A DNA stretch of 40,295 bases from Limnobacter sp. CACIAM 66H1 (GTDB lineage Bacteria > Pseudomonadota > Gammaproteobacteria > Burkholderiales > Burkholderiaceae_B). The stretch covers positions 1 to 40,295 of the forward strand of contig NZ_LUJK01000030.1 in assembly GCF_001601825.1 (NCBI RefSeq), given 5' to 3'. The notes below the pieces were generated by a model. The model made no database searches, had not been told where the DNA came from, and worked only from the letters and a program-made list of their open reading frames with translations. This document shows, one piece after another, positions 32,821 to 40,295 of the stretch. The number at the start of each line of letters is the position of its first letter. The stretch's first letter is position 1. The translations under genes were made by a program, and so were the position numbers.

Positions 32821-34232
32821 GTGCCCTTGCCCGGCAATTCAATGCACACCAGCAAACCGTTTGGCGCGCAGTTTCGTGCGTCAAGCACCCCATTCACACG
32901 CTGAATCGACTTCTTGGCGATTGCCAAACCCAGACCATGGCCTGAGTGTTCTCCATGCTTGAAAAATGGAGTGAACAGTTTGGGCAGCAGCGCGGCGGGC
33001 ACGCCCGGCCCTTGATCCTTGATTTCAATGCGCAACTGTTTCTCCTGAAGCGAACAATCGATGCTCACGGTTGTGTTGGCAGGTGTGTGCTTGATCGCAT
33101 TGCGAATGATATTGTCGAATGCGCCTTGCAGGCTTTCGGCATCGCAATTCAAACTCCATCGTTTTACCCGGCTGTTGAACACCACTTGTTTGTTCTGTTG
33201 TTCTGCCTCAAATTGTGCGTCATCCACCACGGCCAACAGCAATTCAATCACATTGTGTTCGCGGTTGCTTTCCGGGTTTTGCCTGGAGTCGAGTCGGGAC
33301 AGATTCAGCAGTTGTCCGATCAGGTTGTCCAGTCTTTCTGCCTCGGTTTCAATGCGGCTCAAGCTGGTATCCAGCTGGGACGGGTTTTGGCGGGCGAGGC
33401 CTACGGCCAGATTCAGGCGTGCCAATGGAGAGCGAAGTTCATGCGACACATCATGCAGCAGGGCTTTCTGTTGTTCAATGCGGGTTTCAATTTCCTCAGC
33501 CATGTGGTCAAAACCACTGAGTAATTCCCCAATTTCATCGCTGCGTTTTTTGCCGGTTTTGTGGCCGTTTGAAATACGCACACCCAATCGACCCTTGCCC
33601 GCTTCCCTGAACGCATTTTTCAAAGTGTTCAACGGCCTGCTGAATGTATAAGCCAATACCCCTGCAAATAACAGACTGGCCAAAAACGCGGCAAACAAAC
33701 CTGCGCCGGGGATGGGTGGAAGTGGCGGCTCGAGCGCTTCGCGTTGCTTGCGCTTTTCACTGTGAGTTTGTTCAGGTTCTCCAGTGTTGGGATTGACCGT
33801 ATTTGATGGTTCTGGATGGCGACGATTGCGTGGAATGAAAAGAATCCATTGCGACTGATCTTGCGCGGTGACTCTCAAGATACCCTGCTCGGTTGGCTCA
33901 TTGTTGTTGAACAAGGCAGTAATCCGTTGCTGAATATTCTCAGGCACCTCACGGCTTAATATCTCCTGGCCTTCGCTTGACACCGCAAACACCGGTATGG
34001 CGTTGCCAGTTCGCTGGCGGTTACGGTCCAACAGGTCACGCAAGGCATTTGGCCCTTTGCCTTCAAGTACTTCCTGAATGGTTTCAAGCATGAATTGGGC
34101 ACGTGGACCTTCAGCAATGTCGCTGCTGGCGGGTTTTTCTCGCATCAGGTACAACGCGGTCCCGGTGGCCACAGCCGCAGCGATCAGGCACAACCAAAAA
34201 CCAAAGAAGAATTTCCAGAACAACTTGCCCAT
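32817..34232 (-). CDS. cpxA: CpxA-like sensor histidine kinase, 471 aa
   Basis: The architecture is a membrane helix at residues 8-30, a periplasmic sensor of about 140 residues with a charged Pro-rich end, a second helix at 178-198, HAMP (about 195-250), and the H-box HDVSHELRSPLARLN with His264. The ATPase domain has DNIIRNAIKHTP (N box), DQGPGVP (G1) and GHGLGLAIAKKSI (G2). It belongs to the CpxA/EnvZ branch. It lies 14 bases after the CpxR-like gene, so they share a transcript. The presence of a CpxP-like gene and CpxR box next to it supports an envelope-stress role. Confidence 0.9.
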   Translation of the reverse strand: MGKLFWKFFFGFWLCLIAAAVATGTALYLMREKPASSDIAEGPRAQFMLETIQEVLEGKGPNALRDLLDRNRQRTGNAIPVFAVSSEGQEILSREVPENIQQRITALFNNNEPTEQGILRVTAQDQSQWILFIPRNRRHPEPSNTVNPNTGEPEQTHSEKRKQREALEPPLPPIPGAGLFAAFLASLLFAGVLAYTFSRPLNTLKNAFREAGKGRLGVRISNGHKTGKKRSDEIGELLSGFDHMAEEIETRIEQQKALLHDVSHELRSPLARLNLAVGLARQNPSQLDTSLSRIETEAERLDNLIGQLLNLSRLDSRQNPESNREHNVIELLLAVVDDAQFEAEQQNKQVVFNSRVKRWSLNCDAESLQGAFDNIIRNAIKHTPANTTVSIDCSLQEKQLRIEIKDQGPGVPAALLPKLFTPFFKHGEHSGHGLGLAIAKKSIQRVNGVLDARNCAPNGLLVCIELPGKGT

Positions 34233-34246
34233 GAATGTAGCCCTGG

Positions 34247-34933
34247 CTAATCGAGACTGAGCTGATAGCCCTGCCCGCGAATGGTGTGCAAGGTCAAGGG
34301 TAGGCGCTCATCGTTCAGATTCAGTTTGTTGCGCAGGCTGCTCAAGTGCACATCAATGCTGCGGTCAAACCGCTCCAGCGGGCGCCCCAGACCCTGTTCG
34401 CTCAGCACCGCCTTGCTGACCACCTGGCCTGCATGGCTGGCCAAAACCTCCAGCAAGTTGAACTCGGCGCTTGTCAGTTCTACCTCGTTGCCGTTTAACA
34501 GCACCTTGCGTTTGGCGGGCTGCACCTCCAGTGGGCCCAACTGAAGTGCTTGCTTCGGTGCGTTGTTGGAATCATTGGCGCGCCGCAAAATTGCACGGAC
34601 ACGGGCCACAATTTCACGGGGCAGGCAAGGTTTGGGCACGTAGTCGTCGGCACCCAACTCTAACCCCACAATGCGGTCAATGTTGTCGCCCCGTGCAGTC
34701 AGCATCAACACTGGGGTGTTGTACTTCAGCCGAATCTGTTTCAGGGTTTCAAGCCCACTTTGCTGCGGCATCATGACATCGAGCACCACCAGCTGGTATT
34801 GATCGTCCGCCAGTTTTTTCAAACCCTCGATTGGGTTGGCACAATGCTCTGCTTCAAAGCCTTCACCGCGCAGGTACTCGCACAGCATTTCGCCCAGTTC
34901 AATGTCGTCGTCGATATGAAGTATTTTCGTCAT
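34247..34933 (-). CDS. cpxR: CpxR-like OmpR-family response regulator, 228 aa
   Basis: The receiver domain MTKILHIDDDIELGEML has acidic residues Asp8-10, phospho-acceptor Asp52 (VVLDVMMPQQSG) and Lys101 (YVPKPCLP). The winged helix (VELTSAEFNLLEVLASHAGQVVSKAVL ... RSIDVHLSSLRNKL) fits the CpxR branch. The start is ATG 34933; the longer frame upstream adds a non-conserved leader. The promoter region holds a perfect CpxR box, suggesting autoregulation along with the divergent CpxP-like gene. Confidence 0.92.
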   Translation of the reverse strand: MTKILHIDDDIELGEMLCEYLRGEGFEAEHCANPIEGLKKLADDQYQLVVLDVMMPQQSGLETLKQIRLKYNTPVLMLTARGDNIDRIVGLELGADDYVPKPCLPREIVARVRAILRRANDSNNAPKQALQLGPLEVQPAKRKVLLNGNEVELTSAEFNLLEVLASHAGQVVSKAVLSEQGLGRPLERFDRSIDVHLSSLRNKLNLNDERLPLTLHTIRGQGYQLSLD

Positions 34934-34986
34934 GGCTTCAATATTACTCGGCAGCCTGGGTAGATGCGCAATTGTTTGCAATCGCT

Positions 34987-35022
34987 TTTACCCATCTTTA
35001 CACAGCCTACATCCTCGTTTAC
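34987..35022. promoter_or_regulatory. CpxR box between cpxRA and the CpxP-like gene
   Basis: Read on the minus strand, 34987-35001 is GTAAA-GATGG-GTAAA, an exact match to the CpxR consensus GTAAA-N5-GTAAA. A third half site (GTAAA, 35018-35022) lies 21 bases, two helical turns, from the nearer half. The site is central in the 137-base gap between the divergent genes, so it can serve both. Confidence 0.82.
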
Positions 35023-35070
35023 AAGCCGGTTTTGCACAATGCAGTTGTCCATTACACAAGGAGTAGACAA

Positions 35071-35580
35071 ATGAATGTATCCAGACTGACCATCCAGAAA
35101 ATGATTGCTGTCACCGCGATGGCCATGGCGATTCCCATGAGTGCGTACGCAGGTCATCACGAGGAAGGTGGCAAAAAGCAGCATTCGGAAATGCGTCACC
35201 ACCACAAGCATGGTGGCATGGGCATGTTGAAGCAGCTTGATTTGACCGAGGCTCAGCAGGCGCAGGTGAAACAGATTATGGACAAGCAAAGGACCGAAAT
35301 GAAAGCAGCCATGAGTGATCGCCGCGCACACCGCGAAGAAATGAAGTCGATTGTTGAGCAAGACACATTCGATGCCGCCAAAGCGGAGCGACTGATTGCC
35401 CAGCAACAGGAACAGGAACGTGCCACCAAATTGAGCATGCTGCGTACCCAGCACGAGATCTACAAAGTACTGACACCCGAACAGCGCGAGAAGGCGAAAG
35501 TAATTCGTGCCGAATGGAAAGAGAAAATGAAGGAGCGCTACAACAAACGCAAGGCGGAGAGTGCAAGTAATGCCATGTAA
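35071..35580 (+). CDS. CpxP/Spy-family periplasmic protein, 169 aa
   Basis: A Sec signal peptide (MNVSRLTIQKMIAVTAMAMAIPMSAYA) is followed by a His-rich start (GHHEEGG ... MRHHHKHGG) and two LTxxQ motifs: LDLTEAQQAQVKQIM and LTPEQREKAKVI. Highly helical and charged, it fits the CpxP/Spy fold, a periplasmic chaperone and feedback inhibitor of CpxA. AAGGAG lies 7 bases before ATG 35071. It is divergent from cpxRA across a CpxR box. The His-rich segment might bind metal, as in some CpxP/CnrX relatives. Confidence 0.92.
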   Translation: MNVSRLTIQKMIAVTAMAMAIPMSAYAGHHEEGGKKQHSEMRHHHKHGGMGMLKQLDLTEAQQAQVKQIMDKQRTEMKAAMSDRRAHREEMKSIVEQDTFDAAKAERLIAQQQEQERATKLSMLRTQHEIYKVLTPEQREKAKVIRAEWKEKMKERYNKRKAESASNAM

Positions 35581-35676
35581 TACCTGAATTTTGTAGGTAC
35601 TTTCCCAACCACCTTTTGAAGTATTCCAGCAGCTGTGCTTTTGCCCCTATACTGTTTCAAAAAAAGGAGACAGTTA

Positions 35677-36453
35677 ATGGGGCAATCTTTTATTCGACTC
35701 GCATTGGCCTGCACTTTGACAGCAGCCGGCACCACAGCAATTGCAGCCCCTCCGGGCTTGCTCATGACCTACAGCTTCGACAGTTTGTCGGGCAAGTTTG
35801 GTCAACCACAGGAAATCAAGGCCCGATCCTTCACCCTGGGTGCAACCCTGGTAGGCGAGGGGTATCGTGCTTCCCTGTTTGTGCCCTACATTTCACTGGA
35901 AGGTCCTGGTACCCTGGTTGCGGGTACAGTGGCGGGCACCAACGGCCCGGCTCGTCGCAGTGAGCAAGGCTTGGGTGATATGGTGGCCACATACACTACC
36001 GATATTATCGGCGGCATTCAAACCAAGGGCTTTGCCATGTCGGCAACAGGCTTGGTGAAAATTGCTACTGGCAATGAAGACCGGGGGCTTGGCACAGGCA
36101 AGACAGACTACGGCATTCAGACTGACCTGGCCTATCGCTTTAACAATGGATTCGGACTGACCGCAGTGCTGGGTCGCCAGTACTACGGTGATACCCCAGA
36201 GCTCCCCTTGCTCAATGGCAACTACGCCACCGTGGGCGTGAATTTCCCATTGGGCGATTCTTTGTTTGTCAATCTGACCACCTCTCAGCGGGATGAGCTG
36301 CTTGCGGGTACTGAGAAGCGCAAGGAACGGGCAATTTCAGCAGTGTATGCGCTGGACACCACTTCAGCCCTGCAGTTTGGTTACACCAAAGGCCGCAGCA
36401 CGGCCAGTCCCGACGATGTTCTGTCGGTCAGCTACGTGTCGCAGGTCGAGTAA
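35677..36453 (+). CDS. Outer-membrane beta-barrel-type protein of unknown function, 258 aa
   Basis: Not recognised at gene level. A signal peptide (MGQSFIRLALACTLTAAGTTAIA) is followed by alternating-residue strands: FTLGATLVGEGYRASLFVPYISLEGPG, GLGDMVATYTTDI, KIATGNEDRGLGTGKTDYGIQTDLAYRF, YATVGVNFPLGDSLFVNLTTSQ. This is the pattern of MetA-pathway/phenol-degradation-type transporter barrels; the T-G-K-x-D-Y-G-I motif is seen in that group. AAAGGAG precedes ATG 35677, and TATACT at 35648 could be its -10. It follows the CpxP-like gene by 96 bases and may be Cpx-linked. Confidence 0.75.
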   Translation: MGQSFIRLALACTLTAAGTTAIAAPPGLLMTYSFDSLSGKFGQPQEIKARSFTLGATLVGEGYRASLFVPYISLEGPGTLVAGTVAGTNGPARRSEQGLGDMVATYTTDIIGGIQTKGFAMSATGLVKIATGNEDRGLGTGKTDYGIQTDLAYRFNNGFGLTAVLGRQYYGDTPELPLLNGNYATVGVNFPLGDSLFVNLTTSQRDELLAGTEKRKERAISAVYALDTTSALQFGYTKGRSTASPDDVLSVSYVSQVE

Positions 36454-36578
36454 AACCCGGTCCGGAATTTCTGCCAATGGAGCGGGGTGGCGCAAAAGTG
36501 TCACCCCGGGCTCTCCCCAGTGGTACACCATGCTGCGCTGCAGTAAAATAAGGGTCTTGATTTCAACAGGCGAGCACC

Positions 36579-37238
36579 GTGTCCAAAGATCTTTCACACC
36601 TTCTAGATGCCAACCGAACCTGGGCTGCGGCTCAAGTGGACAAAGACCCCGAATTTTTTAAACGCCTCGAGAATCAGCAATCCCCGGAGTACTTCTGGAT
36701 TGGTTGTTCTGACAGCCGAGTGCCCGCCAATACCATTGTCAATTTGTTACCCGGTGAAGTTTTTGTACACCGCAACGTGGCCAACCAGGTGTTTCATGGC
36801 GATTTGAATGGGCAATCGGCCACGCAGTTTGCTGTTGAGTTTTTAAAGGTCAAACACATTATTGTGTGTGGTCATTATGGCTGCTCGGGCGTGCGCATGG
36901 CGATGCGGGGTGACAGGGTGGGTTTGGCTGACGCGTGGGTGCGTCCAATTCATCAGTTGGCACGCAGGCATGGGCTGGTAACCTGCGATGCTGCCCTTGA
37001 ACAGAAATGCCACGATCAACTGTGCGAGTTAAACGTAATTGAACAGGTGAAACACCTGTGCGAGAGCACTTTGATTGAGGATGCGTGGGAGCGTGGACAA
37101 GACCTCACGGTTCACGGCTGGTTGTATAGCCTGAAAGATGGCATTGTACGGAACCTCCAAATTTCCATTTCGGACCCCAAGGATCTCGACAAGATTTACA
37201 CCGAGGCAGTGGCTGCACTGAAAAAGCGTTACAGCTGA
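36579..37238 (+). CDS. can: Beta-class carbonic anhydrase, 219 aa
   Basis: The enzyme interconverts CO2 and bicarbonate. Zinc ligands are Cys43 (WIGCSDSRVP), His99 and Cys102 (CGHYGCSGV), with the Asp45-Arg47 dyad. The overall length and the segments NLLPGEVFVHRNVAN and WLYSLKDGIVRNL match E. coli Can. The start is GTG 36579 (MSKDLSHLL) after AGGCGAG. A TAAAAT hexamer at 36544 may be its -10. It stands alone between the outer-membrane-type gene and a small helical protein. Confidence 0.95.
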   Translation: MSKDLSHLLDANRTWAAAQVDKDPEFFKRLENQQSPEYFWIGCSDSRVPANTIVNLLPGEVFVHRNVANQVFHGDLNGQSATQFAVEFLKVKHIIVCGHYGCSGVRMAMRGDRVGLADAWVRPIHQLARRHGLVTCDAALEQKCHDQLCELNVIEQVKHLCESTLIEDAWERGQDLTVHGWLYSLKDGIVRNLQISISDPKDLDKIYTEAVAALKKRYS

Positions 37239-37321
37239 TCGATTCTTGGTCTAGAATGAGGAAATAATTCAAGCGTTTGTTTGAATTGTGGGTTCATTTA
37301 AAATTCTAGGAGACGATTTAC

Positions 37322-37534
37322 ATGGCTTTCTCAACCCAATCCAAACTGGGCGATTTGCTGGACAACCCCCAAACCGCAGCAATTTTGGAAAAACACATGC
37401 CCGGCATTTCTACACACCCGCAAATCGGCATGGGCAAAGGTTTCCCATTGGCTGTTGTGGCCAATTTTTCCGGTGGTTTGATTACCCAGGAAATGCTGGA
37501 AGCCGTGGACGCTGAATTTGCTGCATTGGGCTGA
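37322..37534 (+). CDS. Small helical protein of unknown function, 70 aa
   Basis: The protein has TQSKLGDLLDNPQTAAILEKHMPG and HPQIGMGKGFPLAVVANFSGGLITQEMLEAVDAEF. Similar 60-70-residue helical units occur at the C-termini of some larger hydrolases and beta-lactamase-like proteins, so this may be a stand-alone version of that module. AGGAG lies 8-12 bases before the ATG. It is close to the GNAT gene (8 bases). No function can be given. Confidence 0.8.
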   Translation: MAFSTQSKLGDLLDNPQTAAILEKHMPGISTHPQIGMGKGFPLAVVANFSGGLITQEMLEAVDAEFAALG

Positions 37535-37542
37535 TCGATTCG

Positions 37543-37965
37543 TTGATTCGGATTGACTGTTCCAGTTGGTTGATCAACGGCGAGTGGGCCAGTTCCATTC
37601 GCCGTTCTGTTTTTGTTCAAGAGCAGGGCATTGATGAATCCGAAGAATGGGATGAACACGACTCGGTTTCTACGCATGTTCTTGCCTGGTTAGGCGACAA
37701 GCCCGTGGGCACGGCAAGGTTGTTGCCTGAAGGCAAAATTGGCCGAATGGCTGTACTCCCTGAATTCAGAAGCCAGGGAATCGGTAGTGCCATGTTGCTG
37801 GCTTTGCTGGCGGTGGCGAAAGAAAAAAGTTTGCCGCAGGTGCGCCTGAGTGCGCAACAGCAGGCGATGGAATTTTACAGTCGACATGGATTTGCACCGT
37901 GTGGTGATTCCCACATGGAGGTGGGAATACCCCACCAGTGGATGGTGCGAGACCTGACAACATAA
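37543..37965 (+). CDS. GNAT-family N-acetyltransferase, 140 aa
   Basis: An acetyl-CoA-dependent acetyltransferase of the ElaA/YjcF kind. Evidence: SIRRSVFVQEQGIDESEEWDEHD in the N-terminal half, and the acetyl-CoA loop MAVLPEFRSQGIGSAML followed by AMEFYSRHGFAPCGD. The start is read as TTG 37543, eight bases after the preceding stop; no ATG is available before the conserved core. It continues toward the TetR-type gene, whose GTG start lies 15 bases downstream. The substrate is unknown. Confidence 0.87.
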   Translation: MIRIDCSSWLINGEWASSIRRSVFVQEQGIDESEEWDEHDSVSTHVLAWLGDKPVGTARLLPEGKIGRMAVLPEFRSQGIGSAMLLALLAVAKEKSLPQVRLSAQQQAMEFYSRHGFAPCGDSHMEVGIPHQWMVRDLTT

Positions 37966-37979
37966 AAAAGGACTGGGTT

Positions 37980-38574
37980 GTGGCTAGAGTATTGAAAGAA
38001 CAAAAACACGATGACGGGCGGCGTGGCGATATTATTCGCGCTGCTGCCAAGCTGTTTCGCGACAAGGGATATGACGGAGCCAGCATGCGGGCGATTGCCA
38101 ATGCGGTTGGTATGCAGTGCGGCAGCCCCTTTTATCACTTTGCCAGCAAGCAAGACATTCTGGTGGCGGTGGTTGAGGAAGGCTTGCGCCAGGGGCTTGA
38201 AAAAAACCCGTGCTGTCGTCAAACCGAACTTGCCAGCCGACGCGCAGTTTCGCGCCCTGGTGAAAGTACACCTCAGCATTATCCTCGAGGACGGCAACGA
38301 CTTCATTCCGGTGATGCTATACAACTGGCGTTGCCTGGACGAGGTGCACCAGCGCAGGCTGATTGCCACTAAAGATGAATACGATGCCATTTGGCAAAAT
38401 GCTGTGAACGGCTTGCACAATGCCGGTTTTCTGGGTGGTGACACCAAGTTTGCACGCTTGATGGTGTTGGGTGCCATGAACTTCATGGTGACTTGGTACA
38501 AACCCAAGAGGGGCGATAACCTGGACACGCTTTCTGACAAAGTAGTGGCCTTCTTTTTGTCGCAGCACGCTTGA
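37980..38574 (+). pseudogene. TetR-family regulator disrupted by a one-base frameshift
   Basis: From GTG 37980 (AAGGA upstream) the frame encodes the TetR HTH: GDIIRAAAKLFRDKGYDGASMRAIANAVGMQCGSPFYHFASKQDILVAVV. After EEGLRQGLEK the frame is lost at a run of seven A (38200-38206). The C-terminal ligand domain continues in the next frame (TRAVVKPNLPADAQFRALVK ... VMLYNWRCLDEVHQRRL) to TGA 38574. With six A the product would be a normal 197-residue protein. It is either a true mutation, slippage-dependent expression or a sequencing error. Its targets are unknown; the GNAT gene precedes it on the same strand. Confidence 0.85.
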
Positions 38575-38591
38575 TGTTCGCTGCGCAAAGC

Positions 38592-38634
38592 AAAAACCCT
38601 TGCTGGTTTGGATAACCGCCAGCAAGGGTTTTTT
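38592..38634. terminator. Bidirectional terminator between convergent genes
   Basis: A 14-bp stem (38593-38606 with 38619-38632) containing AACCCTTGCTGG, with A tracts on the left and T tracts on the right. It can serve both the TetR gene and the leftward secreted-protein gene. Confidence 0.9.
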
Positions 38635-38652
38635 GTTGCTGAGTTTTTGCGA

Positions 38653-39414
38653 TTAACGCAGCAAACCTGTCAGTGAAGCTGGGCGTGCAGCAATCACATT
38701 CTGGATCAAGCTGGAGGTCATCGCAGTAATCGCACCCAACTGGCCGGCATTCATCATGCTGGCAGTGGCGCTCAAATTACCAGCCATGTTGGCCGTGGCC
38801 AAGCCTGCAATATCCAGTGAACCTGTGCTGGCCATGTCGGCAGCCACATTTGCGCCGGAGGTCATGTTGGCCACATTTTGCACGGTGCCCAAGACACCAC
38901 CGGTGACACCTTCAACCACGGTGCCTGCTGTCTGGTAAACGCCATCGACTGTATTCAACACCTGGCCCAGTTGCTCACCGCTCAAGGTCACCGTGGCGCT
39001 CAGGCTTGCGTTGGCGCTCGCCATGGCCTGGCCAGCGTTGTCTTGACCTGCTTCGGCAGATTCACCCACGCTATCATCTGCCGCAGCGGTTTGATCACCT
39101 GCTTCAGGTTGTTCCATTTCGGGGGCTTCAGCAGTGGGTGCAGGTTCGTTTGTGGGGGTTGGTTCAGCCACTGGTGTTGGTTCTGGCGAGGCTTCTGGTG
39201 CAGGTTGCGCGGCAGGTGGTTGCTGGCGCTGGAACAGGCTGACCTTGATTTCACCTTGTGCCTGACCTTGGGCAGAAGCCTGCTGGCCTGAGTGCGCAGC
39301 GGCGAACAAAGCGCCCCAGCCGTTCAAGGTGGCAATGTCAGAAGCCTTGGCTGTCATGGGCATTGCGAAAGAGGAAGCGATGGCTGCAACGATTGCGATC
39401 TGTTTAACTTGCAT
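38653..39414 (-). CDS. Secreted Pro/Ala-rich low-complexity protein, 253 aa
   Basis: Not recognised. It has a signal peptide (MQVKQIAIVAAIASSFAMPMTAKA, cleavage before SDIA) and a good AGGAG site. Residues 65-110 are a Pro/Ala/Glu/Thr linker (PAPEASPEPTPVAEPTPT). Residues 110-135 are acidic and Ala-rich. The C-terminal 110 residues are small and hydrophobic, rich in Ala, Gly, Thr, Met and Asn (VEGVTGGVLGTVQNVANMTSGAN). The composition suggests an exported surface or matrix protein with a flexible spacer. Cysteine is absent. No domain was identified. Confidence 0.78.
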   Translation of the reverse strand: MQVKQIAIVAAIASSFAMPMTAKASDIATLNGWGALFAAAHSGQQASAQGQAQGEIKVSLFQRQQPPAAQPAPEASPEPTPVAEPTPTNEPAPTAEAPEMEQPEAGDQTAAADDSVGESAEAGQDNAGQAMASANASLSATVTLSGEQLGQVLNTVDGVYQTAGTVVEGVTGGVLGTVQNVANMTSGANVAADMASTGSLDIAGLATANMAGNLSATASMMNAGQLGAITAMTSSLIQNVIAARPASLTGLLR

Positions 39415-39554
39415 GGTGTTCTCCTGTTTGTTGGGTGTAGTAGGCGCTCTCTGGATCTCGCCTCACACTTTCACTAACGGAGACACCGTGTAGGAAAAAG
39501 ATAACTAGCTAGGGGGTCCGCCCAACGTGGTGTACCCCTTCAAACAGGTGAAGA

Positions 39555-40295
39555 TTATTCGGTAATTTTCATGTTCAGCAGCACTTGGGCCATGCCCTTG
39601 CCCAGTGGATCATTTCTCATGGAGGTCATTCCCCCGCCGTCCAGTGCTTCTTTCATAACGAGATTAAAGGCTTGAACTTGAGGTAACTCGAAAGTGTGAA
39701 CCTCACCTTTTACCAGGTGCGCCAGGTAGTTTTTTACGTTCTCGGGGCGCAGTAAATGCCGCAACAATGGCCAATATTCAGGCTTTCTGGCCACGATACC
39801 GACGTTGCTGGTATCCCCTTTGTCACCGCTTCGGCCATGCGCGATTTCAATCAAGGGTTTGCCCAACAACTCACCGGGTATCGAGATGTTGTCCAATGAC
39901 TTTTCGGCACTGTGAGGGATATCGGCGCTGGGTTTGGGATGTTCTGGCTCTTGGTATCCAATGCTTTCTCCGCCCAACTTCACCACTGCGGTTTGCATGT
40001 GTTTGGGCACAAAGCAGCTGAACATTTTTACCAAGGGGGTTACATTGGGGCGTCCCATGCCAAAGTTGCCGCTGGTCCCAGGCGCATAGCTGGTGCCTGC
40101 CGGGGCAATTTCACGAGAGAAAATTGCTGCAGCTTTTTTGTCGCTGTGCGTAATTGCGATGCGCATCATGGCTTCGTGACCCAACTGCACCTGTGCATGT
40201 GGGCCCAAATCGGTTTCACTGCCAATGATTTCGATGGATGTGCGGGTGTAGTCTGCCAAACCTTGTCGCTTGAACATGGCGCGTGTGCGTTCCAG
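39555..40295 (-). CDS. AtuA-like (DUF1446) protein, C-terminal part
   Basis: The frame is open to the right edge (LERTRAMFKRQG at the junction), so the N-terminal half lies outside. Visible are the end of the DUF1446 domain (GPHAQVQLGHEAMMRIAITHSDKKAA; APGTSGNFGMGRPNVTPLVKMFSCFVPK). The AtuA C-terminal alpha/beta domain follows (LIEIAHGRSGDKGDTSNVGIVARKPEYWPLLR). AtuA-family proteins occur with acyclic terpene or branched acyl-CoA degradation genes. No such partners fall inside the window. The ending MKITE is complete. Confidence 0.88.
   Translation of the reverse strand: MERTRAMFKRQGLADYTRTSIEIIGSETDLGPHAQVQLGHEAMMRIAITHSDKKAAAIFSREIAPAGTSYAPGTSGNFGMGRPNVTPLVKMFSCFVPKHMQTAVVKLGGESIGYQEPEHPKPSADIPHSAEKSLDNISIPGELLGKPLIEIAHGRSGDKGDTSNVGIVARKPEYWPLLRHLLRPENVKNYLAHLVKGEVHTFELPQVQAFNLVMKEALDGGGMTSMRNDPLGKGMAQVLLNMKITE

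Noticed and set aside
36480-36510. Hairpin GGGGTGGC...GTCACCCC before the carbonic anhydrase gene
   Set aside because: The stem has a mismatch and no T run follows, so it is not a credible intrinsic terminator and no known leader RNA is recognised.
39420-39554. CTAGCTAG and the surrounding G/C-run palindromes upstream of the secreted-protein gene as an operator
   Set aside because: Short palindromes without a matched second copy or a recognisable regulator; insufficient support.

Overview
The window looks like chromosome from a betaproteobacterium of the order Burkholderiales, possibly Limnobacter or a close relative. This rests on gene order (uvrA / MFS transporter / ssb, and fmdB-DUF502-aspS-nudB followed by a ybhP-clsB pair), on gene content (fused mrpAB antiporter operon, Cpx-type system, AtuA-like protein) and on moderate GC. 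No 16S or other marker RNA is present, so the genus is a guess. I found no tRNA, rRNA or CRISPR array.

Layout. (1) 1-5914: an MscS-type channel (cut by the window edge), a lone nucleotidyltransferase-fold protein, uvrA, a YajR-like MFS transporter and ssb, closed by a strong terminator. (2) 5915-12500: an inserted block. It starts with the N-terminal half of a phage-type integrase cut off by the tail of an IS3-family transposase. Then come six leftward genes for electrophile/carbonyl stress (NemR-like TetR regulator, YqhD aldehyde reductase, YgiN-like monooxygenase, LLM flavoprotein, two MDR-type oxidoreductases). It ends in an AT-rich gap with a possible IS21-type end. Two nearly identical 19-bp palindromic sites lie upstream of the regulator and of yqhD. 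(3) 12503-14735: a small secreted protein, a response regulator that has lost its output domain and is joined to the tail of a hybrid kinase, a fumarylacetoacetate-hydrolase family enzyme and a DUF411 lipoprotein. (4) 14850-20985: a complete six-gene Mrp (Pha-type, A and B fused) Na+/H+ antiporter operon with overlapping genes.

(5) 21001-23268: an AraC-type regulator divergent from a membrane fatty acid desaturase/hydroxylase. (6) 23491-26804: fmdB, DUF502, aspS, nudB. (7) 27009-32820: a YbhP-like phosphodiesterase and ClsB-like cardiolipin synthase, then an overlapping trio of metallo-beta-lactamase exonuclease, ATP-dependent DNA ligase and DUF429 (RNase H-like) protein, which looks like a DNA-repair unit. 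(8) 32817-35580: a CpxA/CpxR-like pair divergent from a CpxP/Spy-like periplasmic protein, with a perfect CpxR box between them. (9) 35677-40295: an outer-membrane-type protein, beta-carbonic anhydrase, a 70-residue helical protein, a GNAT acetyltransferase, a frameshifted TetR regulator, a Pro/Ala-rich secreted protein and the C-terminal part of an AtuA/DUF1446 protein.

Two genes (uvrA near its 3' end and the TetR gene at 37980) carry single-base shifts in A/T homopolymers. Correcting each restores family-typical protein, so these may be sequencing errors rather than biology. The strongest leads are the NemR/YqhD island with its paired operators and conserved Cys-Lys switch, the exonuclease-ligase-DUF429 unit, the CpxR box, and the deletion-fused two-component remnant. 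I did not find a clearly new defence or mobile system.
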